Source: Acidobacteriota bacterium (GTDB lineage: Bacteria > Acidobacteriota > Blastocatellia > RBC074). From it: DNA of 64,000 nt. Below the pieces are notes generated by a model. It was not told the DNA's origin. It did no database searches and worked only from the letters and a program-made list of their open reading frames with translations. The stretch is from positions 1 to 64,000 of the forward strand of contig JAHBSF010000009.1 of NCBI GenBank assembly GCA_019639255.1. The letters run 5' to 3'. A program made the position numbers and the translations under genes. Shown piece by piece: positions 29,387-37,710 of the stretch; positions within the stretch are counted from its first letter, which is position 1; each line of letters begins with the position of its first letter.

Positions 29387-30242
29387 CTTCGAGCAGAAAT
29401 CTCTCCGTTTCACCGAGAAAGATATCGAGTTGGTCGTGATGGAGCCAGTGTCCGGCGCGGGGGACTTTTACGAGGCGATGGTTGGCGATGGCGTGCGCGC
29501 GCCCGTCCGTCTCCGGATCTACAGCCCAGCTCTCCATGCCCCAGAAGAGCAACGTAGGCGCAGTAATGCGCTTCATTATTTCGTGCGCATCTTCCAGGTT
29601 GTGGCCGTAGGGGGGGAACGGGCGGGCGAAATTATCGAACTTCCAGACCAGCGAAGCGTCCGAGTTCCAGTTCGTGCCGTGGCGCGTCAGGTGAAACGCC
29701 ACTTCATCCGACAAATGCGGATTCGCCTCGCGCATACGGGCTACGGCATCATCGAGCCCTGCATACGACCGGGGTTCGCGACGCTCGCTGCTGCGCACGC
29801 CCTCTATCCAGTCGCGCAAGCGGTCCGGAGCCGGTTTGTGTATGCGGTGATTCGGCCCGGGGCCGAGTCCTTCGACCGATACTACTTTTTGCACCCGATC
29901 CGGATAGATTCCGGAATAATGCAGCACTATGACGCCGCCCAGCGAATGACCGACGAGATAGACCGGGAAATCGTTGATGATGTCGAGCAGCGCCGAAAGA
30001 TCGAGAACGTGTTCGGCTATGCTGTATAGTGCGCCCGGAGCCCAGGCGCTGTTGCCGTGGCCGCGCAGGTCCAGAGCATAAACGTGGAAATGTTCGCGCA
30101 GCGCCCTGGCGACCCAGTCCCAGTTGCGCGCATGATCGAGTCCGCCGTGAACGAGCACAAGCGACGGCTTGCCTTCCCGCCCCCAGTCCCAGAAATGCAG
30201 CTTCAGACGGTGCGAATAGAAATAATGAGAGATCGGCTCCAA
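29382..30242 (-). CDS. alpha/beta-fold hydrolase
   Basis: 286 residues. The oxyanion region is LVLVHGGLDHARNWDWV. The nucleophile elbow is LVGHSLGGVIVLHY (Ser of GHSLG). A late Asp-type acid (WGMESWAVDPE) and the catalytic His in VPRAGHWLHHDQL complete the set. The family includes epoxide hydrolases, haloalkane dehalogenases and esterases; substrate not assigned. The start codon appears to be TTG at 30242, supported by AAGGAGGAG just upstream and the absence of a nearby ATG. Convergent with the SDR gene. Confidence 0.87.
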   Translation of the reverse strand: MEPISHYFYSHRLKLHFWDWGREGKPSLVLVHGGLDHARNWDWVARALREHFHVYALDLRGHGNSAWAPGALYSIAEHVLDLSALLDIINDFPVYLVGHSLGGVIVLHYSGIYPDRVQKVVSVEGLGPGPNHRIHKPAPDRLRDWIEGVRSSERREPRSYAGLDDAVARMREANPHLSDEVAFHLTRHGTNWNSDASLVWKFDNFARPFPPYGHNLEDAHEIMKRITAPTLLFWGMESWAVDPETDGRAHAIANHRLVKVPRAGHWLHHDQLDIFLGETERFLLED

Positions 30243-30404
30243 GTCTCCTCCTTGTTCCGGCGGGTAAATACGGCGGCGCAGGTTTCACCTCGCCCCGAAA
30301 GATTTGCTATGCTATCGCTTCGCACTACGACCTACAAGACTCAGGGCTTTTCCCTGGAACCGAATTGCATCCGCAGCGTTTGATTGACGAACCGTGATTT
30401 GAAT

Positions 30405-31598
30405 ATGCCCGTACTGCTGCGTTCCATACTGTGTTTATTCTCGATGCTCGCGCTACAGCTCGCGGCGGCGAGTGTCTGCGCATCGGCCCAGGCAAGGTCG
30501 ACGCCGCCGTCCGAAATCGCGCGCGAGCAATCCCCCGCAGTCGTCGTCATCGAACCGGTGGATGAATCGGGGCGCGCTCTGGCGCAGGGCAGCGGCTTTA
30601 TTGCGACTCCGAGCGGGGCGGTAATCACAAACCTGCACGTAGTTCGCGGAGCAGCACGCGTTCGCGTCAAGCTGCCCGGCGGGGATGTTTACCAGACCAG
30701 CGACCTGGTGGATTTCGACGCCGACAAGGACATCGCAATACTCAAGATCAAGGGATTCAGGCTGCCTACGGTGCGCCTCGGCGATTCGGATCGCGCGGAA
30801 GTCGGCGAACCCGTAGTCGTTATCAGCAGCCCCGAAGGACTGATCAATTCGCTTACTACCGGGGTTATAAGCGGGGTCAGAAGGCTGGAAACTCACCGGG
30901 TCTTTCAGATCACGGCGCCCATAAGTCAGGGGAGCAGCGGAGGCGCTGTATTTGACTCGGCTGGAGCGGTTATCGGCATCACTACCTATATTCTTCGCAG
31001 CGGTCAAAACATAAACTTCGCGCTGCCCATCAACTATGCCAGAGGCATGATTGCAGACGAGCCGAAAATGACTCTCGCATCGCTTCCCCAACCCGCACCC
31101 GTCGCTGCTGCTGCTGTCAACAGCGACGAGGACGAGATCGCCGGCGAAGTCGATACCGCCGCACGGCGAAAACTCGGCCGCGTACCGCACGAACCGATGT
31201 TCACACGCCCGGACGAAGCGCTCGGATTTTTCTACCGCATGGTGGGCGGCGTCGGACTCCTGAGACTCCACGATGTACTCGATCTTACGCGCACCGCGGC
31301 ATTGGTTAAATCGGGAGAAACTTCCGAAACCGAGAGATTTACGATCGAGTATCTGAGTTTCTTTACCGGCGTGGGATTCAATTTTCGCAAGCAGGACAAA
31401 CTGCTCGAAAGCGTGGAAATGCTCGTCAACTGGTCGGTATCCGATCTGGAACGCAATTTGGGCCCAAAATACAAACGCAAAACGATCGATGGGCGCACGG
31501 TTCTGGAGTACAAACGATCCGAAGAGGGCCGCCTGATTCAGGCGTTCCAGGACGAAAACAAAAACATCCGCATCGTGCGCTTCCTTCGCGCCAAGTAA
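30405..31598 (+). CDS. secreted HtrA-like serine protease without PDZ domain
   Basis: 397 residues. A signal peptide (MPVLLRSILCLFSMLALQLAA, cleaved near AQA) is followed by a trypsin-like S1C domain to about residue 225. The catalytic triad is His78 (VITNLHVVRG), Asp109 (DADKDIAILKI) and Ser178 (QGSSGGAVFD). No PDZ domain follows. Instead the last 150 residues or so form an unrecognised domain with FYRMVGGVGLLRLHDVL, YLSFFTGVGFNFR and NLGPKYKRKTIDG. Probably periplasmic. A TTG at 30384 would add seven residues; no good ribosome-binding site is visible at either. Confidence 0.87.
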   Translation: MPVLLRSILCLFSMLALQLAAASVCASAQARSTPPSEIAREQSPAVVVIEPVDESGRALAQGSGFIATPSGAVITNLHVVRGAARVRVKLPGGDVYQTSDLVDFDADKDIAILKIKGFRLPTVRLGDSDRAEVGEPVVVISSPEGLINSLTTGVISGVRRLETHRVFQITAPISQGSSGGAVFDSAGAVIGITTYILRSGQNINFALPINYARGMIADEPKMTLASLPQPAPVAAAAVNSDEDEIAGEVDTAARRKLGRVPHEPMFTRPDEALGFFYRMVGGVGLLRLHDVLDLTRTAALVKSGETSETERFTIEYLSFFTGVGFNFRKQDKLLESVEMLVNWSVSDLERNLGPKYKRKTIDGRTVLEYKRSEEGRLIQAFQDENKNIRIVRFLRAK

Positions 31599-31610
31599 TT
31601 CAGCCGCCCC

Positions 31611-31657
31611 TTTCGTCTTTTCCGTCTTATTTCGTTTGTTCCGTTATCTCTCTTTTC
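31611..31657. repeat. family A element, single arm, convergent protease/GT-C-like junction
   Basis: Only the right-hand arm is present: TTTCGTCTTTTCCGTC, then TTATTTCGTTTGTTCC, then GTTATCTCTCTTTT. No matching left arm is seen, so this is a truncated copy. It occupies the 70-bp gap between the two stop codons. Confidence 0.75.
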
Positions 31658-31668
31658 AGGATCGCGTT

Positions 31669-33117
31669 TCAGTCCTTGTAATACAGATACATTTCCTGTC
31701 TCCTCGTTCCGCCGAAACCGAAATACGAACGCCGTAACAGGTATCCCCGCAATTCAAATTCCTTGCTGTATAGCAAACGATACCCGGCGGAATCGAAATC
31801 CTCGGGCTGCAAACCGTGAGATTTCGGCCCGTAAAGTTTCTCCCAAACCACAAGCGTACCGGGCAGGGATGTTCTCAATGATTCAATATCCCGCTCGCGA
31901 TCGCCCGAAAACGAGAGGTTCTCCCACGGATCTGCATCGAAGCGAATGCACATGTACGCCTGGCTCCATACAAGCCGGCGTACGGGTCGAGGGTTATCCC
32001 GAAACCATGCGTGCATCTCATCAACGGCGCGAACATCGCGAATCCATTCCGCCCCGTCGAAGTACGCAAAACACAATCCAAAGGAAACAGCCAGGATTGC
32101 CGCAGATAACACTTTCCCGAACCGTTCCCCTAAACTCTTGAACGCTCCTGCAAACAGGTTCCAGCCCTCAAGCGTCAGAATTGCGATTACCGGAGCCACG
32201 GCTGCGAAATAACGCGGATAACCTGCGGAACCCAGCAATCCGTATGCACGCAGTATCGAGTGCAGCAGGAAAAACACAACGAATATCGATATGATCTCGC
32301 CGTGCCTGCGCCTCCGCAGAAATGACCAAAGCCCCGCTGCAAAGGGCAATATCAGAAGCGGTCCGACAATCTCCGGAAGCCTTGCAAAGTAACTCCACCA
32401 TGCGCCTTCGCCGTAAATCGTGCCCGTCACGGGCCAGCCCGCCGGCCAGTTGTTCTTTATAAAAAGCGGATCGCCGGTAATCGCCCAGGCTGCAAGCCAC
32501 CACATTACGGCGCCCGTCGCAAGCAACATTGCATTCAAGGCTCTGGTAATGACGCAGAAGCCTGCGCGCCTGTCCGCCAGCACCCAAACGCCCCACAGCA
32601 GTCCGAGAAAAAACCCTTCAGGACGCGCAAGTATCATCAGCGATGCAGCAACCATCCCAGCTCGAATCCGGCCGGAAAGGTGCAACCGAAGTGCGAGTAT
32701 CAAAACCAGCGCAAATATGGGTTCGGTCATCGTGTCGGCGCTGATGATAAAAAACGACGGCTGAAGATACAGCAGCGGAATTACAAGCGCAGAGCGGTCG
32801 ATTTTCAGTTCTGCGGCGAGCTGCTGCGTTTGCCGCGCAGTCAGAACGCAGATCAGGACGGTGAAGATTTTTGCGGCTGCATAGGAGTGAAGCGCGGGAA
32901 ATGCATATAAGGTTGTAAAAAGCGGACGCGCCCATACGCCGACAAACAGTTCCGTATGCGTCCAGGCCCAGCGCGCAAAAAGAAAATGATATCCGCCGTC
33001 CTGCTGGCTACTGTCGGGAAACAGCAGCGCCAGAGCAACGCCGACAAACGCGGCGGCAATGAGCCACAGAACTGCGCTGCGGCGGCGGTTGGTTGCCTGC
33101 TCCGGATTGTCCGTCAT
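31669..33117 (-). CDS. multi-pass membrane protein, GT-C glycosyltransferase-like
   Basis: 482 residues with about ten predicted membrane helices (for example VLWLIAAAFVGVALALL, AIFALVLILALRL, AILAVSFGLCFAYF). A short soluble C-terminus begins near RRLVWSQAYMC. An early acidic motif (DSSQQDGGYHFLFARWAWTH) and DTMTEPIF fit the polyprenyl-phosphate-sugar glycosyltransferases of the PMT/GT39 type, but assignment to a family is tentative. The start at 33117 overlaps the stop of the DUF454 gene by four bases (ATGA), so they are co-translated. Its 3' end is convergent with the HtrA-like gene. Confidence 0.72.
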   Translation of the reverse strand: MTDNPEQATNRRRSAVLWLIAAAFVGVALALLFPDSSQQDGGYHFLFARWAWTHTELFVGVWARPLFTTLYAFPALHSYAAAKIFTVLICVLTARQTQQLAAELKIDRSALVIPLLYLQPSFFIISADTMTEPIFALVLILALRLHLSGRIRAGMVAASLMILARPEGFFLGLLWGVWVLADRRAGFCVITRALNAMLLATGAVMWWLAAWAITGDPLFIKNNWPAGWPVTGTIYGEGAWWSYFARLPEIVGPLLILPFAAGLWSFLRRRRHGEIISIFVVFFLLHSILRAYGLLGSAGYPRYFAAVAPVIAILTLEGWNLFAGAFKSLGERFGKVLSAAILAVSFGLCFAYFDGAEWIRDVRAVDEMHAWFRDNPRPVRRLVWSQAYMCIRFDADPWENLSFSGDRERDIESLRTSLPGTLVVWEKLYGPKSHGLQPEDFDSAGYRLLYSKEFELRGYLLRRSYFGFGGTRRQEMYLYYKD

Positions 33118-33506
33118 TTGTCCGGCTGCGCGGTGCGGCTGAGGTAAAGAGCGATCATGCTCGTAGTCCATATGAATACGGCAAGCACGCGGCCGAACCA
33201 TATCGGGGAAAGCAATGCAGTGAGTAGGAGCGTAAAGGTCACAGCGGCTGCAATTCTCCACTTTTGCCCGGGCGTCAAACCACGCCGTTCGCGGAATGCT
33301 GAAATATACACCCCAAGCACACGATGCGTAACAAGCCAGTGATGCCAGCGCGGGCTGCTGCGCGCAAAGCAATATACGGCTACGAGCAGAAAAGGCGTCG
33401 TCGGCAGTATCGGCGTCGGAATGCCCACAACACCGAGCCCTACCATAACGAACCCTACACCCATATACACGCGCGATTTTAGTTTTGTCCCGGCGCCTTC
33501 ATTCAT
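33114..33506 (-). CDS. DUF454 (YbaN-family) small membrane protein
   Basis: 130 residues. The family pattern is GLGVVGIPTPILPTTPFLLVAVYCFARSSPRWHHWLVTHRVLG, followed by two C-terminal hydrophobic helices. It is an inner-membrane protein of unknown function. It is translationally coupled to the GT-C-like gene. A family A palindrome lies immediately upstream. Confidence 0.88.
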   Translation of the reverse strand: MNEGAGTKLKSRVYMGVGFVMVGLGVVGIPTPILPTTPFLLVAVYCFARSSPRWHHWLVTHRVLGVYISAFRERRGLTPGQKWRIAAAVTFTLLLTALLSPIWFGRVLAVFIWTTSMIALYLSRTAQPDK

Positions 33507-33522
33507 ACATCTACCGGAGAAA

Positions 33523-33622
33523 ATATTGAATAAACGGAAATAAACGGAACAAACGGAAAGAACCTGCCCGGACTATTCTTTCCGTTTGTTCCGTTTATTT
33601 CCGTTTATTCCGTGTTCTCTCT
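33523..33622. repeat. family A palindrome with perfect 34-bp arms
   Basis: Positions 33528-33561 and 33577-33610 are exact reverse complements over 34 bases, with a 15-base loop. The arm is three 10-bp units (TAAACGGAAA, TAAACGGAAC, AAACGGAAAG), showing the 10-bp phasing most clearly. It lies between the PEGA gene and DUF454, both on the minus strand. Confidence 0.95.
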
Positions 33623-33630
33623 TATGGCGT

Positions 33631-35163
33631 TCAGTTGCCGGCTACGTTTTCGCGTTTGACCGGAATGATTACGAGGCTTTGCAGCAGCACTTCAGACCCG
33701 TTCAGCCCGCGGAAGCCGATGCCGCCGTGACTGAAAGTATTCTCGCGGTCGTCGAACGTCCCTATAGGTTGCGGGCCGTCGGCCGACGGCGCAAGCAACC
33801 GCGAGAGTTTCGCCATGAACTTCGACCCGCGCGCCTCGAACTGTATGGTGTAGGAATCGTTGGGTTCATCCAGCTTTTCTACGACAGGACGCGCATCCTT
33901 GAGCGTGCACTGCCCCTCGCGACAGATGTAGAAGTTGAATCTTCGCGGCGACGGCGTGAGTTCAAATAGATAATAATTCTTGGTATCCTTCGCGCGCGCG
34001 ATCCAACTGACCCCGCGTCCGTTTGAAAACCGCACATCTGCGGTCATTATGTAGTCGAAGTAGACGTTAAACGCCCGGTCCTCGGTCGGATCCTTGAACA
34101 GTCCCGCGTCATTTCCCGAAACGACGAGTCCCTTTTTATCGAGTTTCCATGTAGAAGGAACGATCCACTTGCTCGCGCCCGTAGTGAAATCCTCGGCGCG
34201 TTCGCCCGATTCGGCTACCGGAATCAGATTCACCGGCAACATCGGCTTGCGCTCCGCAAGCGTGAGGGCAAGGGGCTGCTCGTAATCGTTAAAACCATCG
34301 AGCGCCACGCGCATCTGATAGGCGCCGGGGAGCATATCTTCAAGTATCAATTTACCGTCGGACTGCGTGGCGCCGCGGTCCGCTTTATTGATGTAAACGC
34401 GCGCGCCCGGACGCGAATTCACCGTGAGCGTGACGGTTGCAAGTTTGACCTCGGCCGTTTCGGGCGAAGTTTCACCCGGAGTTACGTTGATTTCCTTGGT
34501 CCACGGATCGTAGCCTTCCTTGCTGAGCGTCACGGTGTGTTTGCCTTCAAGCAGGCGTGAAATGGTTATCTTGCCCTCGGCCGTATTGCGGGCTACGAGT
34601 TTCGGATCGGGAACCTGCCCGTCGACTTTCAGATCTACGTCGATGGGCGCGCCGCCTATAACGATTTCGCCGTATTTGGGCGCGAGAAAATCGGGATACG
34701 GCTTGACGTCGCCGCTCTTGATCGCGACGGTTTCGGTGCGGTCCTTGTAATCGGGATGCGTTGCGCTCAGCGTGTACGAACCGGGTTTGAGTTTGGAAAG
34801 CGTGAGAGTGTTTTTGTCCTGATCGAGAGTGAAATTCAGGGTTTCGGCTTTTCCTCTGGCAACTTGCGGCGTCAGTGCGACGTTCGCTCCCGGAGGCGCA
34901 ATCAATACGATCGTGCCGAGACCGGGCTGCACCGTCGGCGTGTATTTGCGCACCACATCGCCTGCCTTGACCCCGGTTGAAACGCTCTGCTCGACTTCTA
35001 CACCGGAACCTGCGAGCGCGCGTGTAGTCTTTTCAGGTTCCTTTTTTCCCGTGGTACCCGCGCCTGTTCCCGTGATTTGCGCCGTTGCCTGCGAGGCGAA
35101 CAGCGCCGCGCACAACAACGCAAGACCTGTCGTCCTTCGGTACTTAGATTTAATTCTCTTCAT
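33631..35163 (-). CDS. secreted PEGA-repeat protein
   Basis: 510 residues. A signal peptide (TTGLALLCAALFASQATAQ) is followed by several PEGA-like beta domains (LTLSKLKPGSYTLSATHPDYKD, ISRLLEGKHTVTLSKEGYDPW, LEDMLPGAYQMRVALDGFNDY). The C-terminal half (about 325-510) looks like a concanavalin-type or LamG-like sandwich (NVYFDYIMTADVRFSNGRGVSWIAR, YYLFELTPSPRRFNFYICREG). No catalytic motif is visible. It is seven bases downstream of kinase 2, so it is very probably in one operon with it and may be a partner or surface target. PEGA repeats are surface-layer-like modules that often occur on kinases themselves. Confidence 0.85.
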   Translation of the reverse strand: MKRIKSKYRRTTGLALLCAALFASQATAQITGTGAGTTGKKEPEKTTRALAGSGVEVEQSVSTGVKAGDVVRKYTPTVQPGLGTIVLIAPPGANVALTPQVARGKAETLNFTLDQDKNTLTLSKLKPGSYTLSATHPDYKDRTETVAIKSGDVKPYPDFLAPKYGEIVIGGAPIDVDLKVDGQVPDPKLVARNTAEGKITISRLLEGKHTVTLSKEGYDPWTKEINVTPGETSPETAEVKLATVTLTVNSRPGARVYINKADRGATQSDGKLILEDMLPGAYQMRVALDGFNDYEQPLALTLAERKPMLPVNLIPVAESGERAEDFTTGASKWIVPSTWKLDKKGLVVSGNDAGLFKDPTEDRAFNVYFDYIMTADVRFSNGRGVSWIARAKDTKNYYLFELTPSPRRFNFYICREGQCTLKDARPVVEKLDEPNDSYTIQFEARGSKFMAKLSRLLAPSADGPQPIGTFDDRENTFSHGGIGFRGLNGSEVLLQSLVIIPVKRENVAGN

Positions 35164-35170
35164 TGCCTGC

Positions 35171-37180
35171 TCACCTGTTCGGGGCGTCGAGCGCGCAGCG
35201 GAATCCCGTTACGCTGAGGGTAGTGCTTTCCGCCTTGGAATCCGCGGCATCGGCCCATCGAATCACAGCCGCTGCCAGCGTAGCATCATCGGTGAAGTGA
35301 CCGCCGCGGTTGACCTTGAACCGGTCGAAATCCGATGGTTTGCCGTCGTAGAGCCTGAAATTGTTCTGCACCCACTCGCTTACATTGCCCGCAAGATCGT
35401 AAACGCCCCATAAATTCACGTCCTTGCTGTAGGTGCCGACGGGAGCGGGGCGCGTCTTTTTCGGCCCACCTTCGTGTACGTTTGCCTGGCCTGCCGCGTA
35501 TTCATTGCCCCAGGGGTAAATGTAATTCCTCGCGCCGCTGCGCGCCGCGTATTCCCATTCTTCTTCGGTGGGCAGACGCTTGCGCCTCCACGCGGCATAG
35601 GCGACCGCATCGTTCCACGTCACCCAGGTTACGGGCAGATCCGCATCTTCGGGAGCGTAGGAGCCGTTGTAGTTCCAGTTCTGCGGCGGCGTATAGGACG
35701 TAGCGGCTACAAATTCCTTGTACTGTTTGTTTGTGACCTCGAATTTATCGAGATAAAAAGACTTCACCGACATTTCGCGCGCCGGGCCCTCGATGTTCAA
35801 TCCGTTGATCCTGCGCCCGCTGTTGGTTCCCATGGTAAAGGTCCCGCCCTCGATCAGCACCATTCCGTCGGTCGGCGCAACCTGCGACGCCTGCCCCGAC
35901 GATGCTCCGCTCTGCGCCGGTTCGCCGCCGCCCCTGAAAATCAGCCAGGCAACCACGGCCAGCAGGACCACGCCCGCAGCGGCAGCCGGTATCAACCATT
36001 TCGGCATTCCGCCGCCCGTGACCTGATCCGCAGCGACCTCGGCTGCCGCTTTCGATGCGGCGGGCCGCGCTGACGCTGCCTGCTCGCCTATCGCTGCAGG
36101 GGACGGACGCGCCTGAACTACGGTCTTGCGGTCATCGGGGGCACCTTTTGCCGCCGGGCCTTTGACTTTCTGCTGTGCGGCGGCGGCCGGTGCAGCGCCC
36201 TGCATCGCGGCTTTCAGTTCCTCGGCGAATTCGGCGGTAGTGGACTGCCGGGCGTTAGCCTCCTTTTCAAGCGAACGCATAACTACGCCTTCGAGTTCGG
36301 GAGAAATTTCGGGATTGACCTCGCGCAGCGGCGGCGGCAGTTCCTTTATATGTTTGAGCACCACTTCAATCGGCGTCTCTCCGATGAATGGTAATTTTCC
36401 GCCGAGCATTTCGTAGGCGATGACGCCGAGGCTGTATATATCGGAGCGCGGGTCGAGTTTTTTGGCGCGGCACTGCTCGGGCGACATATATTGCGGCGTG
36501 CCGATGAGCATACCGGCTTCGGTGAGGGTTTTTTCGAACTCGCGCGGCGCTTCTCCAAGCACGCGCGACTCGCCCGACGCCTCGCGTTCGCGCAGTTTCG
36601 CGATGCCGAAATCCAGCACCTTGAGCCGCTCCGGCATTGTTCCCGCCTGAAGTATTATGTTGTCCGGCTTCAGATCCCTGTGAATTACTCCCTTTTCGTG
36701 GGCTTCGTGTACGGCGGCGCATACCTGAAGCATCATCTCTATTGCGCGTGCGGGAGCGATCTTCTTTTCCTTCTTGAGTACATCGCGCAGCGTGTCGCCC
36801 TGCACCATTTCCATTACCAGATACACCACGCCGTCCTGCGCTACGCCGAAATCCGTCACCTGAATCGCATTCGGATGCTGTATGCGGCCCGCAGCTCGCG
36901 CCTCGCGCCTGAACCTCTCGATCGCCGCCTGGTTCGATACAAGCTCCGGATGCAGAACCTTTACCGCGCACTGCGTATCCAGGTGTATGTGCGTTGCACG
37001 GTATACCACACCCATACCGCCGCGCCCCAATACGCTTTCAAGACGGTAACGGCCGTCGAGCATCTGTCCGAGAATCTTGTCTGCAACGACGAGCTTTTGC
37101 CCGCAGTTGGGACAGAAGGTCAGCGAGCGATCGAAGAAGCTGTCGCACGCTTCGCACTTTTTCGCCTCTAATGTGTTCAT
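35171..37180 (-). CDS. membrane Ser/Thr protein kinase with SUMF1-like extracellular domain (kinase 2)
   Basis: 669 residues, paralogous to kinase 1. An N-terminal zinc ribbon (CEACDS, CPNCG) precedes the kinase domain (about 40-310: GGMGVVYRA, AVKVL, HRDLKPDNII, DFGIAKL, GTPQYMSPEQC). An Ala/Pro linker, one membrane helix (about 392-415) and a SUMF1-like domain (about 438-668: [42 protein letters not shown]) follow. The formylglycine-generating Cys pair is missing, so catalysis by this domain is unlikely. It precedes the PEGA protein with a seven-base gap. Confidence 0.92.
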   Translation of the reverse strand: MNTLEAKKCEACDSFFDRSLTFCPNCGQKLVVADKILGQMLDGRYRLESVLGRGGMGVVYRATHIHLDTQCAVKVLHPELVSNQAAIERFRREARAAGRIQHPNAIQVTDFGVAQDGVVYLVMEMVQGDTLRDVLKKEKKIAPARAIEMMLQVCAAVHEAHEKGVIHRDLKPDNIILQAGTMPERLKVLDFGIAKLREREASGESRVLGEAPREFEKTLTEAGMLIGTPQYMSPEQCRAKKLDPRSDIYSLGVIAYEMLGGKLPFIGETPIEVVLKHIKELPPPLREVNPEISPELEGVVMRSLEKEANARQSTTAEFAEELKAAMQGAAPAAAAQQKVKGPAAKGAPDDRKTVVQARPSPAAIGEQAASARPAASKAAAEVAADQVTGGGMPKWLIPAAAAGVVLLAVVAWLIFRGGGEPAQSGASSGQASQVAPTDGMVLIEGGTFTMGTNSGRRINGLNIEGPAREMSVKSFYLDKFEVTNKQYKEFVAATSYTPPQNWNYNGSYAPEDADLPVTWVTWNDAVAYAAWRRKRLPTEEEWEYAARSGARNYIYPWGNEYAAGQANVHEGGPKKTRPAPVGTYSKDVNLWGVYDLAGNVSEWVQNNFRLYDGKPSDFDRFKVNRGGHFTDDATLAAAVIRWADAADSKAESTTLSVTGFRCALDAPNR

Positions 37181-37381
37181 CTATATTCGAACGGGTCCGT
37201 GCTGCGTATGATTACTGGCTCCGGCGCACCGGAATTACACGCTGCGCCGCGCGCTGCGCACAACTGCCGCGAGTATAGCCCAGCCATCTTCATTTTTGTA
37301 GCCCGCGCCGCAACCGTGCGATGTGCGCATATTCGATTCTCGACCGTTAAATCACCCTACACGACTTCAGGACATATAAAA

Positions 37382-37478
37382 CAGAGATCACGGAACATAC
37401 GAAATGAAACGAAAATTACGGAATAATTGAATCCTTCCGTATGTTCTGTCTTATTTCGTTTGTTCCGTTATCTCTCTG
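37382..37478. repeat. family A palindrome, divergent kinase 2/propeller-protein junction
   Basis: ACGGAACATACGAAATGAAAC pairs approximately with TTATTTCGTTTGTTCCGTTA around a short loop. This is one of only two family A copies in a divergent promoter region. It lies directly upstream of TTGACA at 37484-37489. Confidence 0.85.
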
Positions 37479-37483
37479 GAGAA

Positions 37484-37710
37484 TTGACACGCGAACCATA
37501 CTTATAGTAGTGTCTGCGCTTAGCCCACCTAAATCTTGTGGGTTAATGCCTTACCTTCTTGCCTGATATGGAAGTGAAATCGACACCCGGATCGAGCTTC
37601 ATTCACCGTTCTCCGGCCGCAGTCTCGGGTTTCCGGCTCAATTATGAAAGCCGGGGGCCGCACAGTCCAACCGCAAGCAGAATTTCCCGCAAACAAAGGA
37701 AGAGGAAAGT
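37484..37710 (+). promoter_or_regulatory. leader region of the propeller/cohesin gene
   Basis: TTGACA (37484-37489) precedes TATAGT (37503-37508), but the 13-base spacing is too short for a standard promoter, so the exact promoter is unclear. A small hairpin CCCAC/GTGGG (37524-37528 with 37538-37542) lies downstream. No known riboswitch is recognised in the remaining leader. GGAAGAGGAAAG before 37711 is a strong ribosome-binding site. The stretch 37181-37381 holds nothing recognisable. Confidence 0.35.

Noticed and set aside
37529-37535. CTAAATC as a family A terminus upstream of the propeller gene
   Set aside because: Only seven bases match and no outer arm follows, so it is probably chance.
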